Both the position numbers and the translations under genes were made by a program. Of a DNA stretch of 41,399 nucleotides, positions 9,801-21,222 are shown piece after piece (position 1 is the first letter of the stretch; the number at the start of each line of letters is the position of its first letter). This DNA comes from Chromera velia. Taxonomy: Eukaryota > Sar > Chromeraceae. The notes beneath the pieces were generated by a model. It did no database searches. It was not told the DNA's origin and saw only the letters and a list, made by a program, of their open reading frames with translations. Location: assembly GCA_018398765.1 (NCBI GenBank), contig JAHBMJ010004682.1, positions 2,501-43,899 on the forward strand, written 5' to 3'.

Positions 9801-10898
9801 CCGGTAGAAAAAAACACAGACTCGGTACGTATGGGCGCTGCTCTTTTTTGCAGTCTGAAGACTGCGGCCGCAACGAAGATACAAAGACCTACCTCTAGAG
9901 GTCCTGGAGTTGAAAAAAGCCTGGGGCCTAGAACAAACATCTCCCAAATGAGACTAACGACCTGCAAAGAGCAGAGAAGGGGGGAAGGGGTAAGCAACAC
10001 ACGCAAAAGGAGACGGCAGTTTTTTGCCTTACCGAGAACAGACCGGTCAGTCGCTCAGCAACTCCAATGGCCAGGTTGCAACTATACAAGAACACTTACA
10101 GACATCGTACAAAGCCTTCTGCATGCACTAAAAAGGCTCATCTCTGCAAACAAGATTTTTTCAATTCCCTCACTGGGAGGGGGGGGTAGACCCTCTTGCA
10201 AGGGTATGAAACGACCCAGTTTTGTACCCCTGGTGGAGGGGGGAGGTCCAACCTGCTCTGCAGGTTTGCGTCCAAAGGAGTGTTCGGACCCCTGCTTTCC
10301 ACCAGGGGTACAAAACTTGGTCGTTTCATACCCCTGCGAGAGGGTCCACCCCCCCTTGTTGCTGTGGAACGATATAAAACGAACTGACCTGATTGAGCGA
10401 TCCAAACCAGTCCGGCAACCCTTTTAGTTGTCGAACAACTCCTTTGCACCGAGGCAACCACTCCCACGAGCAACCAGAGGTGTCCAGCCAACACAGATAC
10501 CAGAGGGGGACAATACTCTAGAATCTGTAACCCCTCCAAAAATGAGGTTCTAGAATAATAAGCTGAACATGATTTCATCATTGTTAAGCCTTCCAATACA
10601 ATCCAATGGAACGCTTGACAACGAGATTTTATGGATAGAGGCCCATTCTGTTGATCCGACTTTCTGAGTGGAGGAGAACTTTCTGAAGACTTGACTGAGA
10701 ATTTTTCAGATTGGCATTTTGATGGGTCAGCGCGCAGCTGGGAAGTGCTTTTTGGCCTTGGTAGCCGGCTGGGCCCTGGCCCGCAATGCATAGCTTGCCT
10801 TCCAAGGCCGTTATATGGTTGGCCAATCTAAAATCGGCTCCCAAAATCGGCTTTCCGTCGAATGTTTCAAATCGATCAGAGCACGACCTAGTGCCGCT
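9801..10898. other. No supported gene; holds a fold-back repeat
   Basis: Apart from the inverted repeat at 10181-10356, I see only short ORFs without domains. The plus-strand frame 9831-10427 and the minus-strand frames 10082-10405 and 10138-10791 owe their length largely to the inverted repeat, which is open on both strands. Confidence 0.4.
10181..10356. repeat. Inverted repeat with ~57-bp arms (fold-back hairpin)
   Basis: The left arm 10181-10238 (GGGTAGACCCTCTTGCAAGG, then GTATGAAACGACC and TTTTGTACCCCTGGTGGA) is nearly the reverse complement of the right arm 10297-10356 (CCACCAGGGGTACAAAA, GGTCGTTTCATACCCCTG, GAGAGGGTCCACCC). The loop of about 58 bases contains a smaller hairpin, AACCTGC-TCT-GCAGGTT. 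It would suit a small fold-back element or a structured RNA. Confidence 0.75.
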
Positions 10899-12565
10899 GC
10901 TTTGTCCCTCCTATCCAGCCACCTTATGGCATCCAGACAGAAGGTAAAACAAGGATAAGAACCTTAGGACGATCTAGAGAAAGAACGTGAGCAACACTAA
11001 CTCAAACAATACTTTACAGGAGGTTTGGCTCTATATCAGTTTAATGTAACGCGGTGGCGGGTCATACAGATATACATGGACCAATTAGAACCCGCCGCCA
11101 GACCTTTACTGGCTCAAACATTTTAAGGGAAAAAGGAACAGCCCTCTGTTTCCTTTTCCTTCCTGGACTCAAAACAACGACCCTAGGAGACGTTAGTTCG
11201 CCTTTCTAGACTCTCTCTAGCTGCTTGGTATAGAAAAAACGACTCCTAGACTCACAGGGAGTCCAAAGAACGGACGTCTGAGGTCTAACACCTGAAGAAG
11301 CCAAAGTGGCCTTCCTGGACTCAGAAGTTCAGAAAAGGCTGTGGTACATCAATGATAATAAAATGTATACCAACACGCTCTATCTGGTCCAGGTAAGTTA
11401 GTTCTAACAGGAGATAAGGAATGGTTGATGCACTGTGGACTTCAACTGACAAGTCTGCTCATGAACAGAAAGATACACTCCAGATGGCGCCCTATGTCAA
11501 ATTGTCGGAAGGGCTTTTTCCTTCTTGAGCACTTCAAACCTGCAGCCATCGTATAAAGGTACTGCCTAACACTCATATGCTCTTGTCTGGAGGGAAAGAG
11601 TAGGACAGAACCACTTACCGGGGGAGCTGGAGGTCGATTAATACCCCTGACACACCAATTCTCCACAACAGGAAGACAAAACAATCTCGCCTTCCCACAA
11701 CCAGCAGACTCACCAGAAACTTATCCCACTGGCCTGGAAGGATGACAACAGATACAGGGCATTGGGCAAAATTGCTGGGGATCGATTCTGCGGCCTCCTG
11801 GTAGAAAGAAGGAATATTGCTTTGGAGGCCTGGGAGGTACTTTCCTGACTGGTCCAGACTGGAGCTACCAGACACGCCAAAGCAGATCAACTGTGTTACA
11901 AGACTTCACCCTGACATAGAGGCAAGCTGTCTAGTACTAGGGGAGCAAAATTGTGCCAGTTTGACCATCGGTACTGCTCTACACAACAAGGTAGACAGGA
12001 AGGGACGAGAGGATAAAATGACCTTTCTCTGTGTATTGGTGTGCTTTTTGAGCATTCTAAGCATAATTTCGGGATTTTGAGAGTGGCCCCGGAAAGTTTT
12101 GGCCCAAATTCTTGCACCAACGTACTCAGCGGCCTCTGAGGACCAATTTGGTGCCTTTTTAGGCCCTGGGCGCCGCCGGAATCGCGCGGACCGGCTTAAC
12201 CAGCTAATTAGTCCATGCACATCTGTATAACCACCTTCCGCGTTGCGAAGCTCTAGCACGATCTGGGATTCCGATCAGCTGGGTTCATTCTATTATGCAC
12301 GGTTTCTGCTTATTCCTCTCTCTGGAGCTGTGTCTATATAGAACTGTGTCGAACAGGCATCAGACTCAAACGATCGATGCTATTAATATCCGTTGCTCAA
12401 GTGACATGTTGCATGCCTGAAGGCAAAGGTCAGACTCGACTTTGATCGACGCGCGCGACACGTACAAAGCAAAGCACGGCAGCGGAATGTGGCGCGACAT
12501 GCGGGCTCACGCAGTCACGGCGCATGCGAAGGCTTAAAGAGCGGCGCCATAGGGTAGGACTCCAT
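10899..12565. repeat. Dispersed repeat family 2, copy 1 (interrupted)
   Basis: 10899-11042 matches 15637-15781 and 12247-12565 matches 15782-16100, both direct. In this copy a further 1.2 kb lies between the two halves. The left end holds a hairpin: GCTTTATCCCTCCTGTC in copy 2 pairs with GACAGGAGGTAAAGC 20 bases on. No ORF with a domain is seen. Confidence 0.8.
11043..12247. mobile_element. Terminal-inverted-repeat element inserted in repeat family 2, ~1.2 kb
   Basis: Comparison with the uninterrupted copy at 15637-16100 defines the insert directly. Its ends are imperfect terminal inverted repeats of about 43 bp: 11046-11088 and the reverse complement of 12204-12246 share AACGCGG, ATACAGAT, CATGGAC and AATTAG in order with roughly ten mismatches. 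The site reads TTTA|AGCTCTAG in the uninterrupted copy; no clear target duplication beyond one or two A bases is visible. The interior has short ORFs but no transposase I can recognise, so it is probably non-autonomous or decayed. Confidence 0.7.
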
Positions 12566-15500
12566 AGATCCCCCCCGGCTATGGATAGGAAAATCGCGTC
12601 CTCGCGATCAGCCAAACACATCCGAGCATGCGCGGAAAGGAAAAAAGAGGCGAACAAAAGAGCATGATCAACCAGACGTAATACAAACGCATGTAAGCAA
12701 TAGAACACTTCAAAGCATGTAGTCGAAGGAATGAAATCGTGAGTAAGCTCATTCTGATAAATCCTCGCTCTTCAAACTCTTACGTAGTTCCACTGTTTCG
12801 TTTTTCTCTTGTTTCTCTTTCACGCTGCCTTAAAGTTGGTTTCCCTTGAAGCAAGATAGAAAAACAAAGCGCCTCCCATACCTCCATCGCCTCAAAACAA
12901 AGACGCAGATCGAACACCACCAACGACAAAGTGATCGAAAAGAAAAAGACGGAACCGGTGGAAGGAAAGAGATAGCCAACTCCATTTCCCAACTTTATTT
13001 CACCATCTCTCACTCTCTCTCTCTTTCTCAGACCAGCCTGCTGGAAAGAAGCAGACGACAGACAGATTAGTACACGTATAACAGATCTCTTCGTGGTTCT
13101 TTTTTTTTTTTTGAATACAAGTAGATGGATAGACCGAGGGACTAACAAAGCACGAAGAGACAAAGAAACCAGAAAGCGGCAGTAGAAAGCCTCACACACG
13201 TACGTACATCCACATCTCTTCCTTCGCTCTCTTCTATCTCATCTCCTTCCCAAAGTCTGCATGCGTGTCTCTTCGCTTGTTGTCACCAACACTGTAGATC
13301 GACCTAACACAACGGATACAGACCAGGCAAGCAACCGAAAGAACCGGGGATACAAGAGAAAGAGACATAGTAAACCTTGTATCTCGATGTGAGGGGAGAG
13401 ACGGACACAAAGTGACAGAGGCAGGGAAGGGCAAATCAAGACAACAGACATCAATGAATGAACGGCCGTGAACGGCACCCGGTCAGACCTATTCGAGGGA
13501 GACGCCTGGCGGTACACCACCTGGCCCCACACAGATGTTTGCGCAGAGACGGCTGGCTCCACCAAGGCCCCCATCAACTCCCGTGCTGCAAGGGGGAGAG
13601 GCGATACCCACAAAATCCAGAGGGCCTCTAAAGCACCGGCATCCCCCTGCAGGGAAAAGAATCTCTGATGCAGAAGGGACAAAGAGACATACATGGGCTA
13701 TCGCCTCGTTTTTTTTTTTTCTTCTTCTTCTTTTCTCATTGTAACAGACATCTCTTTCTTTTTCCTTCAAGATTCGTTCTTTCTTTGCTCCTCCTCTTCT
13801 CATTTTTCCTCGGCCTCTTCCAGTCTCTTTCCCTCAAAGGAAGAAACTAGAGATAACCCGAAACGTTTCAAAGCAGCAGAAGGAAACGAGAAGGAGACAA
13901 CGAATAAAGGCGCCCCCTCGTGTGCTCGTGCTCTCAGCCATACGAGGGGTCTGACTCCCAAGCCACGCGTAAAGCAAAGCCAAGAGAAGCCGAGAGAGAA
14001 GGAAGGTCACTCTTCCAAAAGGAGTCCCAGAAGTTCCAAATGCGCAGCACATGCGGCGCTCGACTTATCGTTCTCGCAGTCTGTCTCTTTGACGCTCACC
14101 TTCGTAATGAGCTCAATCCCCCCCCAAGTTCAGTACAGGGGTGCAAGGGCGGTCACAAGCAGTCGCGGGCATGCGCAGGCATAAGCATATGGCGGCGACA
14201 ATCAGGCAGTCTTCTGCCTGTGTCTCATATGTAGCTGACGTAGAGATAGGCAATCAACTTCGAGTTCTCGTTGACAAAAGGGCTTGGCCGTCTTGTTGAG
14301 CACAAACACATTTTACGCATGTCAGTAGCTGCATAAAGGGAGGGAGGGAAGGGACCGGACACATTGCAGACTGCCCTGCTGGTCTCTTTTTATCTTGTCT
14401 CTTCTTTCTATCTTGTTTCATCCCCTTGTTGCTCCTTTCAACACATGAACTCTCAACTCCGAATAAAAGACGCTCCAGTCACACTCAGTCGCTAGTACTT
14501 CGCATGCTCTCGGCCAGCCTCGATTCGATTTGCCCCCCCCCACCCCGAAGCAACCCCCCTCTCCCCCTCTTTCCCCCCCTTTTTCCCTCCCCTTCCCTTC
14601 CCTTTTGTCCCCCGCTTTCACCCCTTTCCTCCATGACCCGCTTTGCCCTTCCCGATCCCTATTAAAAATTTTGCCGGCGCCGGCAAGAGACAAGGCGGCA
14701 GCTGCCGTGTGCCCTACTCTATCTCTCCGTAGGTCTGCCGCGACCCTTCTGCCTCTCTTACTGTCGAGGGCAGGCTCGATGTCATTTTGTACCCCTTCTT
14801 TACTTCCCCCTCCTTCCTACTCCAGGCTTGCCACGTCGGGGTCCCAGAGCAGAAGGCCTTCCCGGGCTGGCACACCGGCCGTCACTGCGTTGTTCCATGT
14901 GGTACGCCGCCACCTGTTCCTTCTGTCTGTTTAACATGCATGCAGAGTCTCACGCACCCGATTGAACGGCCACTCATCGAACGATCCATACGATAGCCAG
15001 ACAGCTAGAAGCGACAAGCTCACTCTTGGAAGAAAACGGCAGCATCGCAGATATATGGAGAGATGAAGGGCGTCTTTCTGTGTTTGCACACTGTTGAAGG
15101 ACCAGTCCAGACAGACCCAGACACGCTGGAGGTGTTTGTGGGCCACGAAGGTGGTCAGCCTTGCGCAGACAAGCAAGCAACCAACAGCAAAGACAAGTGA
15201 AGGTGATCAGCCGACACTCGTCCGGAAGATAGAGACAGTTACAGAATGAAAAGGCATAGAAAAAGCATTCTACTGGCCATTTGGATTGCGATCTGCTCGT
15301 AGGCGGCATTCTCAATGAAATCAGGCTTCTCAAAGTCCTGAGCAACACCAAGCAACGTCTCTACCATCGGCTTTGGCGACCTCCAACGATCTTTAGGCTC
15401 TCCATCCAAGGACAAAGGCAAAGTCCAGGATCCGACTCGAAAGGGGATCTCCGAAACAGGGCTCCAGGCTGCTTGGGACACAAGGGGACGCTGAATTCCC

Positions 15501-15636
15501 CTACTGATGGTCTTTGCCTGACCGTGCCCATATCGTTGCAATCGGCTTTCTACTGTTGCACAAAAGGACAGATCTGCTCCTCATTACAGAAGGTACACGA
15601 GAATCGACACTCATCGAGCTTGGCGTTCACCACAAT
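12566..15636. other. No supported gene; pyrimidine-rich and low-complexity DNA
   Basis: The stretch has many CTCTTT / GAAAGA tracts (12960-13130, 13700-13830, 14380-14420), a C-rich block at 14530-14600, and a T13 run at 13100. ORFs in all frames (for example 13693-14184 plus, 13239-13694 minus, 14530-14934 plus) are low complexity and carry no recognisable domain. Some may hide exons, but I cannot support any. Confidence 0.4.
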
Positions 15637-16100
15637 GCTTTATCCCTCCTGTCCAGCCACCTTATGGCGTCCAGACAGGAGGTAAAGCAAGGATAAGAAC
15701 CTTAGGAAGATCTAAAGAAAGAATATGAGCAACACTAACTCAAACAACACTTTACAGGAGGTTTGGCTCTATATTACTTTAAGCTCTAGCGCAATCTAGG
15801 ATTCCAATCAGCTAGGTTCATTCTATCATGCACAGTTTCTGCTTATTCCTTTCTCTGGAGCTGTGTCTATATAGAACTGTGTCGAACAGGCATCAGACTC
15901 AAACGATCGATGCTATTAATATCCGTTGCTCAAGTGACATGTTACATGCCTGAAGGCAAAGGTCAGACTCGACTTTGATCGACGCGCGCGACACGTACAA
16001 AGCAAAGCACGGCGGCGGAATGTGGCGCGGCATGCGGGCTTACGCAGTCATGGCGTATATGAAGGCTCAAAGGGCGGCGCCACAGGGTAGGACTCCACAC
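15637..16100. repeat. Dispersed repeat family 2, copy 2 (uninterrupted)
   Basis: This is the intact ~460-bp relative of the two halves at 10899-11042 and 12247-12565. Shared landmarks include GTCCAGCCACCTTATGG, GGATAAGAACCTTAGGA, TTTACAGGAGGTTTGGCTCT, CTATATAGAACTGTGTCGAA, CAGGCATCAGACTCAAACGA and GACTCGACTTTGATCGACGC. It serves as an empty site that dates the 1.2-kb insertion after the family's spread, or else the deletion of that segment here. Confidence 0.8.
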
Positions 16101-17981
16101 CGCCTCTTTCCCATCATACAGACTTGCTCTCCAGCGATGAAAGTAGGCTTTATCGAAAGCCTAGAGGATTGGCTTCTTTGCTTTTTCTTGAGTTTATGAC
16201 ATTCACTCTAGTGGTTGTCCTGAGAGGGCAATTTTAATCTTCCATCACGAACGACACGGCCCGTCTCCACGCAAAAGGGGCCTACAAAGTTGCCCCAGTA
16301 AAGCTTCTATTGAATCCTTTCCATGTGTGCGCTCTAACAAGCTCTAGATGAGGAGCTGGAAAGGCTTTCTAGATGAGAGAGCTAGCTCTAGGTGGCCAAA
16401 AGGTGAGCCACTTTATGAATTTTTGCATATCTGTGCTGCAAGTCAGACTGAGCCTTTCTCGGAGGACCGTTTATCGGTGCTTGGGTTTCGTAAGGAAGCA
16501 TTATGACTGGTAATCTCGGGTGATTTGAAGTTGTAGGAGTGAGGCGCAGCTCTTGTTTGCATAAGAATTTGGAAGCAGGGCTCCTGGGTGGATTAAGACC
16601 CAGTAGCCTGTGCCGGGCCTCACCCAGAAATTTAAAAACAAGAATACTATGATGGCCGGTCGTGGGTAAGGCCCTCTGGCTAGAGGTTATAGATCGATCA
16701 GGCTTTTAGAAGCGAAACATTCACCTCTTGCACGGTTATAGTGCTCAACATTTGTTTAGTTGAACTGCTTTCTGTGGGTGTCAAATCGGCAGATCTGTTT
16801 GTAGACATTCATTCTTACCTTTCATGGGGGTTGCCCGCTGTGTGCTCCCTCCTTACATCAGTGTGCGGATTCGGCGTATTCCATTAGAAGTAAAAGTTAG
16901 CTTGTTTATGCATTACACTGCACATTGTCATATACCTGCAGAGTCTGCAATCACTCCCCGACATATAAACACACTATAACTCTTTCATCTCACTCATATC
17001 CAACAATTTCCAACATACACACCATAAACCCATTAAACCTTATCTTTAAAACAGAGTGGACTCCAAAGTAGGACTTAGTGGAATTCAAAGTGACTTTTAA
17101 ATTTACTATATTCTAGCTTCATTATAAAGTAAAACTAGGTTGCTTAAAGCAATCTAGAGCATTTTAAAGCATTTAAAATCGTTACTCCTGTGCAAATCTG
17201 CTCAAATATGCTCAAAAGACTGGTTGATTAGCTAGAGTGCATGGTAGGAAAAATTATGATCACCGCGGCACGTAGAAGTTAGTGAATGTTACCTGCAAAG
17301 AAATATACAGGCATAACACTAATAGATACGCTCAAAAGCAACGTTTAGCGCCGCCAATCAACTACAAAGAATTGCTTTTTTTGCAAGGGAAACAGTGCAG
17401 GAAAGAGGGCTTCACAGCTAGGCTGGTCAGACCGGACAGGAGGCGGTCAGTAGGGGTTAGACACTAGGGTTGGACAGGATTCTGAAGAACAGAGCACAGA
17501 GACAACATAATGCTATTCACAAAGAACTCACACTACACGGCGCAAAACCTTGCAACTCATTCTGCGTATGTCAATGAGAAACTGTAAAAAAGAAGGACAG
17601 GTCCGTAGGTAGATCCAGATGTTTAGAGGGAGACTAGTACAGAGTGTCACAAATGAAAAAGGATGAACGAGTAAGGAACACTTGCGTCGGGATAGTATGG
17701 ACCGCTTTTAAGGACTGACACACACAGAGCAAGTAGAAAACATTCAAATGCATGAAAGCTGAGTGATTGTTCTGGGTGGAAAAATGTTTGGCACGACTGA
17801 GAGCTGTGCAAAGCTTCAGAAGAGGCGGTCAGAAAATGGAGGCTTCAGCAGACTCTCCATCAACCCTCTCTCAGTGACCTCCCTTGTACGTTTCTATCAA
17901 GCTCCTAGCAGAACAAAGAAGCTAGATGCTAAGCAAATCATCATGCAAAGCAAGAGAGCGAGCCGCGCTTCCTTAACTGAC
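16101..17981. other. No supported gene
   Basis: Mixed-composition DNA with an AT-rich centre (16900-17250, repeated ATTTAAA and CTCAAA words). The plus-strand ORF 17763-18122 overlaps exon-like segments on the other strand and looks like a shadow. I see no RNA gene, no mobile element ends and no domain. Confidence 0.4.
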
Positions 17982-18440
17982 CTGCAGGTGTCCTCAAGTC
18001 TCCGTCCACCAACACCTGCAAACACGGAGGGACAAACGTTCACGCTTTGTGCAGTCAAAGAAGCACTTCTGTCTAGCTTATTCTGCACGCACAAGGTCCC
18101 AAGGAAAAGACCAAGAGCCTAAGAAGCAGCGGGTCTGGACAGGCTGACCTGGAGGTTGACTTCGGGGCTCCCAAGACTGTGACCTGCAAGGAAAGAGTAA
18201 GGAGAGCGATGAGGGCAACAGTACTTTAACACCTAGATAAGGCCGGCAGCCCTTCCTTGCTTGAACAGGAGGAGCAGCAGCAAGCAGAAAGACGTTGGAA
18301 ACAAGACTAAGACGGCTGGTGTCCACTGGACCTACCTCTAAGCTCCACTTCGTGCCGACCAAAGATGTCCCAGCAACTGTTGTTACAGCCGTCTCCTCCA
18401 GAGCCCCGAAAGTACACTCCCGAAAAAAAAGTCAAAACCG
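17982..18440 (-). CDS. Possible small multi-exon gene, unknown product (partial)
   Basis: Three exon-shaped pieces on the minus strand join in frame. The first is open from about 18440 to 18336 (donor GTAGGT; reads VYFRGSGGDGCNNSCWDIFG). The second is 18183-18149 (acceptor TTGCAG, donor GTCAGC). The third is 18082-17982 (acceptor GTGCAG, donor GTCAGT; reads NKLDRSASLTAQSVNVCPSV). Phases 1 and 0 are kept across introns of 152 and 66 bases. The splice style matches the neighbouring genes. I found neither a start nor a final exon, and the residues resemble no family I know. It could be a downstream part of gene A's transcript, but three hairpins lie between them. Confidence 0.35.
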
Positions 18441-18443
18441 AGA

Positions 18444-18777
18444 AAACGCTATGTCAGACATCTTCTGAAACCATCAGAAGACATCTGACAGAGCGCTTTT
18501 TGTGATAACATTTCTGTGGGAAAAGTGTGTTTGCTCAGAGGTTCAAAACTCCGCAGTTTTGAACCTGTGGACCTTCAAGATGGATAAGAGACTTCAGACC
18601 TGATTATTGGCCGATAGAGGCAAAGTCGGCTGCGTGCGTCGAAGGGGCAGGGTGCCGCCACCCCCTCTGGCCCCGTGGCGGTGCCTTCCAGACCCACGAT
18701 AAGCCCATGTCTGGACCTGGCGGCGGGGGGGTTTGACCCCCCTTGCCCAAGGTTCAGAAGTGCGGACTTCTGAACCT
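18444..18777. repeat. Three short hairpins in the gap between two minus-strand genes
   Basis: Hairpin one spans 18444-18501 with core arms TGTCAGACATCTTCTGA and TCAGAAGACATCTGACA. Hairpin two is 18539-18566, AGGTTCAAAACT-CCGC-AGTTTTGAACCT, a perfect 12-bp stem. Hairpin three is 18750-18777, AGGTTCAGAAGT-GCGG-ACTTCTGAACCT, also perfect. The last two share stem ends, and their loops are reverse complements of each other. Confidence 0.7.
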
Positions 18778-18827
18778 CGGGGGGGGGGGTGTCCGACCCA
18801 ACTCGAGGTTCCTAACCCAAAACAGTC

Positions 18828-20472
18828 TCAGAAGGTGATGCCCCCACCCCTTTCCTGTGACGCCCCCCCTCGACCCCTTCTATTTCCTTCTCCTGCTTGC
18901 TGCTGCTGCTCAGCCCCCCCTACGGGCTGCTGCTGATCAGCCCCCCCTACTGGCTGCTGCTGCTCAGCCCCCCCTACTGGCTGCTACTGATCAGCCCCCC
19001 CTGCTGGCTGCTGCTGATCAGCCCCTCCTGCTAGCTGCTGTTGATAAGGGTTTAGGGGGAGGGCGCCTGGAGGGAAGATCGGAAGGTTAGGGGGAAGATC
19101 GGGAGGAAACCATGCCTGCAGTGCTGGCACTTTGCTCTTCACATACACATTCCAGAAGGGGGGCTGTTTGGACAGCTTTCCCATCAAGTAGTCGTAGAGC
19201 GCCTTGACATGAATCCGGTTTGCAGGATGCAGTACTCCTCCTATCTCCTTCCGGTTTATCTTTGCCTTGATGGCACGTTGCATGCTGTTCCAGGCCTTCT
19301 TTGTGGGTTTGTTCTTTGTATCTTCGACTTCCCACATCTCCAAAAACTTGTAGGTCTGATTCCCTCGCCCGTCTCTGCCTACGTGTGAGTTCCACAGAGC
19401 CAGGTATACTTCTATAACAGCACGCCTATCCTGGTTGTTGAGCATCAGAGAGACGGAGTTTAACCCCGCCGATCCAACGGCAGCCGCCAAAATCCTGTTA
19501 TGCGCAGAGAAGATCAGCATCTGCACGCACAGAGATTGAAGGCAGGGTAAAAGGAGGTGACAGGAGGAGAGAGGAATTGAAAGCAGGGTACGTGAAAGGA
19601 GATGGTAGGAGGAGAGAGGAATTGAAAGCAGCTAGTGTGAAAGGAGGTGATATTGCACGACGACTGACCGTAAGCCAAGCCCTTTCCCAGAAAGTGATGG
19701 AGCAAAAAATTTCTCCCGTCTCTCCCGTATGACGAAGACTGTCGTCCTCCTTTATGTGTTGATGCTCGATGATCTCTTGCATGAGCCGCCTGTTAAAGGC
19801 CCCCTTATCCGTCTGGTTACACCTCTCTGCATATACACAAAGAAAAAAGAAATACATTGACACACGCCCAATCAGATCAGAACAGGGAAAATCGTTCTAA
19901 CTGACAGACCTGTCAGAGTTGCCATCCGGAACCATTCTGCATCCAAGAGATCCCCCAGTTTAAAAACCCTCAGTGACACTGCAGAGGCTGAAGACTGCGG
20001 ATTTAACACCTGCACACAGGAGGGGAGGGGAGCGGAGGGGAGGGTCGGAATTAATTGAAACCCAACATTTGTCTCAAGCGGAATGCTTTTGTTGAAACTC
20101 ACTGACCTGGGGTTGTGCTTGAAGTTGTAGTTGAGCTCTACTTCTGTCTTTGGCTTCTTGCTTGTACTGGTCAAGTATCATTTTGACTGCACTCTTTGCA
20201 CCTGCAGAATGTTTTGCATAAAAATTGGGGTCTGCTTTAAAGAACTCTTCGACCTCTGACGACAGAGTCTCCTGAACCATTCTACAAAAAATGGAAACAA
20301 CATCGAGATGGCCAGTCGATTCTGGGAGGATGGCTTTATATTGACTAGTATTCTGTAACACAATAACCTGCTCTCGGATCAGGTCAGAAAATTCGGTTCC
20401 ATCATCCTGTTCTTCGGCCATATCCAGACACGCAGCTAATTTCGATCGAAACAGAGTTGCTACTGCTTCCAT
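18828..20472 (-). CDS. Gene A: four-exon gene, unknown protein with Gln-rich C-terminal repeat
   Basis: Exons are 20472-20107, 20009-19910, 19826-19669 and 19520 onward. Donors are GTCAGT, GTCTGT and GTCAGT; acceptors are all TGCAG; introns are 97, 83 and 148 bases; all phases agree. The start ATG (MEAVATLFRSKL) is the first in frame, just after a possible upstream acceptor TTTTCCAG. The N-terminal 120 residues are helical and charged, ending in a Gln-rich stretch. The last exon includes FWNVYVKSKVPALQAWF, then proline-rich sequence, then repeats of QQQPAGGADQ. With the standard code it ends at TAG 18986-18984 after 386 residues. That TAG replaces a CAG in the repeat, and the frame continues through three more repeat units for 51 codons to TGA at 18830-18828. 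No known domain is recognised; the function is unknown. Confidence 0.7.
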
Positions 20473-20619
20473 GATGCCCTCTGGAAAATGGAAAGAAACG
20501 GAGTAGAGAGAGAAGAAGAGGTGACTCTAAGCTTTATACACATGCAGCGAGGTCTTGCGTCTCTGTCGATCTTTGTCTCTAGTATATACGATATCCTCTA
20601 TTCATTGAAGACGTCCACT

Positions 20620-20885
20620 TACCTTTTGGAACACGTGTGTCCTACATTTTGGAACGGTTCATCAAAACAAAATGGAGCACATTGCAGATCGGAGCAGATG
20701 GCTAGGTGTTCCAAAGTGTAGACCATGCTATTTTAGAACATGTTCCATTGTGTTTTGGAACAGGTCCTTGCAACACTTTGGCGCATGCATGCAATATTTT
20801 GGAACATGTGTCCCAATGCGTGCGCGCATTTCAGAACAACATTCTGACATTTTGGCACATGTTCCGATCTGATTTGGGGCCTGGG
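20620..20885. repeat. Degenerate short repeat around ATTTTGGAACATGT
   Basis: At least eight imperfect copies of a TTTTGGAAC-type word, often followed by an ATGTTCC-like or GTGTCC-like segment, occur at roughly 25-40-base spacing (near 20629, 20648, 20735, 20752, 20775, 20797, 20828, 20850). The array sits 150-400 bases upstream of gene A. It could be a decayed minisatellite or a cluster of binding sites. Confidence 0.5.
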
Positions 20886-20903
20886 TAGCGCATTAATCCA
20901 TTA

Positions 20904-21222
20904 ACACATGTCAATACAAACTCTCTCCAATTTGGTTATACACTCTTCAACCGCCCTCATGCCCGCCAGAGGCTGGAACGACGAAATAAAAGCGATCATC
21001 TCTCGGACTTTCTTTTCATTCTCCCCCACTCCTCTACTAGCAGAGGCAGCCATCCATTACGCAATTTCCACCCGTTTCTCAATGGGCGCGCGCTCCTTTA
21101 TTCTGCTGATAATTTTGTCAAGTTTCTGTCTTTCCCTCTCTGTGTTCACATATTCCGTGAGCAAGTGGATCTCATCACAAACTTTTCTGCCAGAGTAAGC
21201 AGGTCTTCTCTAGCTCCCCTCG
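20904..21222 (-). pseudogene. Coiled-coil exon, apparently interrupted
   Basis: After an acceptor GTGCAG (exon start 21222) the minus strand reads RGAREDLLTLAEK. One base later in frame it reads VCDEIHLLTEYVNTERERQK, followed by a continuous charged helical sequence to about 20904. A single missing base in an A run near 21182 would explain the shift. One in-frame TAA lies at 21059-21057 (VEIA-stop-WMAAS), with good coding character on both sides. It lies 430 bases upstream of gene A in the same direction and might be an upstream exon or the remains of a related gene. No family is recognised. Confidence 0.45.

Noticed and set aside
10082-10791. Two long overlapping minus-strand ORFs near 10.1-10.8 kb
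   Set aside because: Their open length comes from the inverted repeat at 10181-10356, which is open on both strands; no domain.
13239-14234. Clustered ORFs of 100-160 codons on both strands
   Set aside because: Low-complexity CTT/GAA translation, mutually overlapping in several frames, with no splice-consistent joining.
17763-18122. Plus-strand ORF of 119 codons as a gene
   Set aside because: It overlaps three phase-compatible exon-like pieces on the minus strand that carry good splice sites; the plus frame has no splice or domain support.
20908-21198. Plus-strand ORF of 96 codons with hydrophobic segments
   Set aside because: It is the shadow of the charged coiled-coil frame on the minus strand, which has much better coding character.
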